The position numbers were made by a program, and so were the translations under genes. A stretch of 10,221 bases of DNA from Rickettsiales bacterium (GTDB lineage: Bacteria; Pseudomonadota; Alphaproteobacteria; Rickettsiales; JANQQO01): contig JANQQO010000033.1 of the NCBI GenBank assembly GCA_028289305.1, positions 1 through 10,221 on the forward strand. Reading direction: 5' to 3'. This document shows positions 6,884 through 10,221 of this stretch, in pieces. Within the stretch, counting starts at the first letter, position 1; each line of letters begins with the position of its first letter. The notes under the pieces are model-generated. The model was not told the DNA's origin and searched no databases. It saw only the letters and a list, made by a program, of their open reading frames with translations.

Positions 6884-8704
6884 TTACCCCGAAAACAGCC
6901 CCGCCAGTTCCTGCACCATCGTATCCCCCAATTGCGCGGCATCGCGCAACGTCACCGCATGCTGGTAATACCCGGTGACATCATGGCCAATACCAATCGC
7001 CAGCAGCTCCACCTGCTGCTCGCTCTCAATCTCGGCGATCACCTGGCGCAGATGCATATCCAGATAATCCCCTTGATTGCTCGATAGCGTACTATCATCC
7101 ACCGGCGCGCCATCGGAAATCACCATCAGGATCTTGCGCTGTTCTGTGCGCGCCTGCAGCCGATCGTAAGCCCAGAGCAACGCCTCCCCGTCGATATTCT
7201 CTTTTAAAATCCCGTCTTTGAGCATCAAGCCCAGATGTTTGCGGGTTCGCCGCCACGGCGCATCCGCCGCCTTATACACAATATGCAAAATATCATTAAG
7301 CCGCCCGGGCTGGGGTGGCTGACCCTGGGTGGTCCATAACTGCCGGCTTTGCCCGCCTTTCCAATCCCGCGTGGTAAAGCCCAGAATCTCCACACGAATG
7401 CCACAGCGCTCCAGCGTCCGCGCTAGGATATCCGCGCTCATCGCCGCCATCAAAATTGGCCGCCCGCGCATCGAGCCGGAATTATCAATCAGCAGGCTCA
7501 CCACCGTATTCGGGTGCTCTACCTCCTTCTCCTCCTTATAGAGATAGGGATAGGTCGGGTCGGTGATAATATGCGTCAGCTTCGCCACATCCAACGCACC
7601 TTCTTCCATATGGAATTTCCACGAGCGCAGATAGAGCGCCTGTAAGGTACGCTGTAGGCGATTCGCCAAGCGGCTGGTGATGTCGCTAATGCTTGCTAAT
7701 TTCTCATCCAAAGAGGCGCGGAGCTCCGCCAGTTCACCGCGCTCGGCCAGCGTTTCCGCACCGGTGATCATGTCATATTGCGTAGTATACACCCCATATG
7801 AAAACGCCGCCGGGTGCGAGGCCACATTCGATTCCCGCCGCTTCTCCGCTGGCTGCTCGGCTTCGGACTCTGCATCGCCATGCGTTGTGCGATCCTGCAC
7901 CTCCACGCTCACATCCTCGCCCTTCTCGGTTTTATCCTCCGATGCGCTGGGCGGCAACGCCGTCATCCCGGCTGAGGGCCGCTCTTCGGCCTGCTCCTCT
8001 CCGCCATGCCCGGTCGCGTCTTTCGGCTGTTGCTGGGTGGCTTCCGCCCCGGCGCCCGCTCCGCCTAAGCGATTCACCATTTGGTTCACAATCGCAGCAA
8101 ACGCCGCCTGATCCTCCTGCTGTGCCACCAATTGTTCAATATAGCCGACCACTTTCTTGCCAATGATCTTCTCCCACAGCGCCAGCACTTCTCCCGCAGC
8201 CGGCGGCAGCGGTCGCTGCGAAAGCGCCTGATACACCACCCAAGCAGCCGCTTCATTGATGGAAAGCTGCTTTGCCGCTGCTTTTTCGGTGAGCCCCCGG
8301 GTTAAGAAATACTGCGCAATATGCTGATCCAGATTCTGCGCCACACCGTGATAGGCCTGCGCACCGAGCGCCCACACCCGCATGCCTTCCAGCTGATCGA
8401 GCAATTCGCCACCACCCCCTGCCCGCAAATCTGCATGTATCGCCGCATCGTGATAGCGCAAGCGCAGCGCTTCAGCATCCACCGCCCCGCGCAACGCGCC
8501 TGTAAGTGCTTCTGTCTGCGGCTGCGGCACCCCTACCGTCAAACTCTGCTCATCCGCACTCAGCCGCGCACTCGCACCCGAAACACTCGGGCGGCACCGC
8601 ACCTCCACATTCCTACCCCCGCTCAGCGCGCGAAACGCCGCGGCTAACGCCTCGGGCGATACTTTCCCCTGCGCACCCCCTTCGCCCGATACATCCTCCG
8701 CCAT
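6884..8704 (-). CDS. cobT: Cobaltochelatase subunit CobT (VWA-domain protein)
   Basis: A complete 606-residue CobT, close to the roughly 630 usual for the family. In aerobic cobalamin synthesis CobT works with the AAA+ ATPase CobS and the catalytic CobN to insert cobalt into hydrogenobyrinate a,c-diamide in the cytoplasm. The N-terminal helical domain (about 16-210, with ALRLRYHDAAIH and AQNLDQHIAQYF) matches CobT. Residues about 214-300 are a Glu/Ala/Gln-rich, low-complexity linker. The C-terminal von Willebrand A domain starts near 400: the MIDAS motif is DNSGSM (407-412), with the Thr region in GFTTRDW (442-447) and Asp in ISDGAPVDD (529-537). The ATG is two bases after the upstream stop, with AGGGGT (8713-8718) eight bases before it, so translation is probably coupled. 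CobS and CobN are not in the window. CobT-CobS may serve another chelatase or remodelling role if cobN is absent. Confidence 0.95.
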   Translation of the reverse strand: MAEDVSGEGGAQGKVSPEALAAAFRALSGGRNVEVRCRPSVSGASARLSADEQSLTVGVPQPQTEALTGALRGAVDAEALRLRYHDAAIHADLRAGGGGELLDQLEGMRVWALGAQAYHGVAQNLDQHIAQYFLTRGLTEKAAAKQLSINEAAAWVVYQALSQRPLPPAAGEVLALWEKIIGKKVVGYIEQLVAQQEDQAAFAAIVNQMVNRLGGAGAGAEATQQQPKDATGHGGEEQAEERPSAGMTALPPSASEDKTEKGEDVSVEVQDRTTHGDAESEAEQPAEKRRESNVASHPAAFSYGVYTTQYDMITGAETLAERGELAELRASLDEKLASISDITSRLANRLQRTLQALYLRSWKFHMEEGALDVAKLTHIITDPTYPYLYKEEKEVEHPNTVVSLLIDNSGSMRGRPILMAAMSADILARTLERCGIRVEILGFTTRDWKGGQSRQLWTTQGQPPQPGRLNDILHIVYKAADAPWRRTRKHLGLMLKDGILKENIDGEALLWAYDRLQARTEQRKILMVISDGAPVDDSTLSSNQGDYLDMHLRQVIAEIESEQQVELLAIGIGHDVTGYYQHAVTLRDAAQLGDTMVQELAGLFSG

Positions 8705-8717
8705 CGCTATCTACCCC
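8702..8717 (-). promoter_or_regulatory. Stop-start junction upstream of cobT, duplicated
   Basis: GGGGTAGATAGCGATG combines the SD, the TAG stop of the upstream gene and the cobT ATG. It matches 9262-9277 (GGGGTAGGTAGCGATG) at 15 of 16 bases. The compact arrangement implies translational coupling. Confidence 0.7.
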
Positions 8718-9264
8718 TACCCTTTTTCTTCTCCGACGGCAGCAATGGCGCGATTTCATTCTCAAACACATCCCGCAACTGTTGTAGAACCGCTATATCT
8801 GATGCTATCTGCTGAAGCGGTCTTACAAAGCCAGAAAAACCAGCTTCATCCAGATCCCCTTTGAGTTTTTCTACCCTCGGATCATCATCACTTACCCTGT
8901 TCTGCAATAAATTGATAAATCCTTGCTCACATTTATTGATAATACCTCTCCAATTCTTCACCGCCTTCCACTGTTTCTCACCAACAAATATCTCCTCCTC
9001 CATCAGGTCATCATTTAGGCCCATGAGATCTTCCAAACCCTGCTTAAACAATTCGAACTGAACAAGAACCTCCTCATAAAACGGCTCCCCAAACACCTGC
9101 ATATGCGTATGGATCATTTCCAACGCACCTATAAACGTGCCGTAATCTTCAAACCCTGAAGAAAACTGGTTTATTACAAGCGGCCCTTCTTTTCCCAAAA
9201 CCTGATCTACCGTTTCCTCGAGCTTTTGGGTCCTCACTCTCCATTCTTTGTGAAAAGATTTCAT
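8707..9264 (-). CDS. Unrecognised helical protein with one LxQ(L/F)R...VAPLLP-type module
   Basis: 185 residues, highly charged and predicted by eye to be mostly helical. There is no signal peptide or membrane segment, so it is probably cytoplasmic. I do not recognise the family. The C-terminal half (about 95-176) aligns with the modules of the upstream gene: KNWRGIINKCEQ (103-114) matches ADWGKLITKCEG there, and LQQLRDVFENEIAPLLP (160-176) matches LNQFRGAFEAKVAPLLP. The basic tail ends in KKKGRGR. The start ATG lies two bases after the upstream stop, with GGGGGT eight bases before it. The same spacing precedes cobT. Codon use is visibly more AT-rich than cobT. Its place between a paralogue and cobT suggests a duplicated partner of the CobT operon; function unknown. 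Confidence 0.85.
   Translation of the reverse strand: MKSFHKEWRVRTQKLEETVDQVLGKEGPLVINQFSSGFEDYGTFIGALEMIHTHMQVFGEPFYEEVLVQFELFKQGLEDLMGLNDDLMEEEIFVGEKQWKAVKNWRGIINKCEQGFINLLQNRVSDDDPRVEKLKGDLDEAGFSGFVRPLQQIASDIAVLQQLRDVFENEIAPLLPSEKKKGRGR
8737..8787 (-). repeat. VAPxLP motif, copy C
   Basis: Codes LQQLRDVFENEIAPLLP in the 185-residue protein. It keeps the L-x-Q-x-R-x-x-F-E and APLLP positions of copies A and B but is otherwise the most divergent. Confidence 0.75.
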
Positions 9265-9277
9265 CGCTACCTACCCC
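9262..9277 (-). promoter_or_regulatory. Stop-start junction between the two module genes
   Basis: Same layout as the junction before cobT: a G-rich SD, TAG, CG, ATG. The match across a stop codon and a start codon suggests that the 185-residue gene arose with its junction by tandem duplication. Confidence 0.7.
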
Positions 9278-10221
9278 CCGGCTCCCGCCTCTGCTGCTGC
9301 TCCGGCGGTGGCAAGAGCGGCGCTACCTTCGCCTCAAACGCCCCACGGAATTGGTTTAGAGTAGAAATATAGGTAAATAATCTGTCTATACCTAACATAA
9401 TGGCCTCAAAGTTCTTATGTAGTATTTCCTCTTCTCCCTCTACTTTTTGACGAAGATTATCGATATGTAGCTCCACTTCATTAAGAAGCATCCCTTCACA
9501 TTTGGTGATCAATTTACCCCAATCCGCAATAACCTCATTCTGTTTTTCAGTAAGAGTTCCTTTTCTCTCGATTTCACTCAAATCAGTCAGAAAATGTACT
9601 AATTTACGTGGCAAATCACCATATTTAAGACTATCATCATGGCTAATTTCCCGCCTCAAAGTCTGCAATACGTGACGAAACTCTTTTGTTTTCAGGTAGG
9701 TTGAAGGAATTCTTAGCTCCCAAAAGGATGTCTCTGTATCCAGCGTTTCCTTCACTGCATCCTTAAGCGATGCAGGAGGGGGCAATTTTCTTCCGCGCTC
9801 ACCAGCCGAGCGCTGCTCCCAATTCTCAGTACTCCTCTCTTTCTCGGGTAAATATGGTGCTACCTCCGCTTCAAACGATCCCCGAAACTGATTCAAAACG
9901 CCTATGTGAGAAAACCACCATTGGATACGCTCCATGATCTGATCAAAATACTGACTATCGACCTGTCTACCCGCCTCCACTCCTGCTTGACTATTATAGA
10001 TTTCAAAATAAAGAACACTGCAGATCTGGTACTCGCTATATGTTAGAAGCTTATTCCATTGCTTTATAAGCTCCCACTCGCTTTCAAAAACATGAAAATC
10101 TCCCTTTGCGACTTCTTTTAATCCCTTCAGAAATCTACGCAAGTCTTCGGGGGCATCTTCATGGAGTATTTCTTGAGCACTTTTTTCTCTCAAAGAATTC
10201 TGCACATCTTCAAGCGCCGCT
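9267..10221 (-). CDS. Unrecognised helical protein with two tandem LNQFRG...VAPLLP modules, 5' end beyond window
   Basis: The frame is open through the window edge (visible start AALEDVQNSL). The in-frame GTG at 10205 has no SD, so the true start is most likely outside. 317 residues are visible. Module A (about 42-125) carries IKQWNKLL and ends in LNQFRGSFEAEVAPYLP (109-125). A Pro/charged linker of about 40 residues follows. Module B ends in LNQFRGAFEAKVAPLLP (288-304) and contains ADWGKLITKCEG. The tail ends PPEQQQRREPGGR. The two motif copies are far more alike than the rest of the modules, suggesting selection on this segment. No signal peptide, transmembrane helix or known catalytic motif is seen. 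It precedes its paralogue and cobT with a 2-nt gap, which makes an operon likely. Function unknown. Confidence 0.82.
   Translation of the reverse strand, partial: AALEDVQNSLREKSAQEILHEDAPEDLRRFLKGLKEVAKGDFHVFESEWELIKQWNKLLTYSEYQICSVLYFEIYNSQAGVEAGRQVDSQYFDQIMERIQWWFSHIGVLNQFRGSFEAEVAPYLPEKERSTENWEQRSAGERGRKLPPPASLKDAVKETLDTETSFWELRIPSTYLKTKEFRHVLQTLRREISHDDSLKYGDLPRKLVHFLTDLSEIERKGTLTEKQNEVIADWGKLITKCEGMLLNEVELHIDNLRQKVEGEEEILHKNFEAIMLGIDRLFTYISTLNQFRGAFEAKVAPLLPPPEQQQRREPGGR
9309..9359 (-). repeat. VAPxLP motif, copy B
   Basis: Codes LNQFRGAFEAKVAPLLP at the C-terminal end of the second module in the same protein. The pattern is amphipathic and ends in a Pro-capped hydrophobic segment. Confidence 0.8.
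9846..9896 (-). repeat. VAPxLP motif, copy A
   Basis: Codes LNQFRGSFEAEVAPYLP. It differs from copy B at only three of 17 residues, although the sequence around the two copies is poorly conserved. Confidence 0.8.

Noticed and set aside
10203..10205. GTG at 10205 as the true start of the two-module gene
   Set aside because: There is no SD before it and the same frame continues without a stop to the window edge, so the gene is treated as 5'-partial.

Overview
The window looks like alphaproteobacterial chromosome. The evidence is a CobT-type cobaltochelatase subunit, an IleRS of the eukaryote-like 'type 2' class (also known from Rickettsiales) and a large RTX-type secreted protein. The order cannot be fixed from the sequence alone. 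Every gene I can support lies on the minus strand. Long plus-strand open frames are antisense shadows of these genes.

Layout, read in the direction of transcription (high to low coordinates). (1) 10221-9267: the 3' part of an unrecognised, probably helical protein with two copies of a module ending in an LNQFRGxFEAxVAPxLP motif. (2) 9264-8707: a 185-residue protein with a third, more divergent copy. (3) 8704-6884: cobT, a complete CobT with a von Willebrand A domain. These three are packed head to tail with 2-nt gaps and two nearly identical 16-nt junctions (stop, CG, ATG), so they very probably form one operon. (4) 6883-6677: a short intergenic stretch with a 78-bp element carrying perfect 18-bp inverted arms, then a plausible ileS promoter. 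(5) 6676-3005: ileS. (6) 3004-2728: an intergenic leader region. (7) 2727-1: the first 909 residues of a Gly/Asp-rich RTX calcium-binding protein, probably exported by type I secretion and S-layer- or adhesin-like. It is open to the window edge.

The most striking feature is inside ileS. A 456-bp segment (exactly 152 codons) is inserted in frame in the CP1 editing domain. It encodes a DUF559 (Vsr-like) endonuclease domain and is bounded by 37-bp near-perfect inverted repeats, each itself a GC hairpin with runs of eight C or G. It looks like a mobile endonuclease element that has become a domain of an essential enzyme without breaking its frame. The second unfamiliar system is the tandemly duplicated module family fused transcriptionally to cobT.

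The genes form three functional units: secreted surface protein, tRNA charging, and metal chelatase or AAA-partner plus unknown partners. No shared pathway is evident across them.
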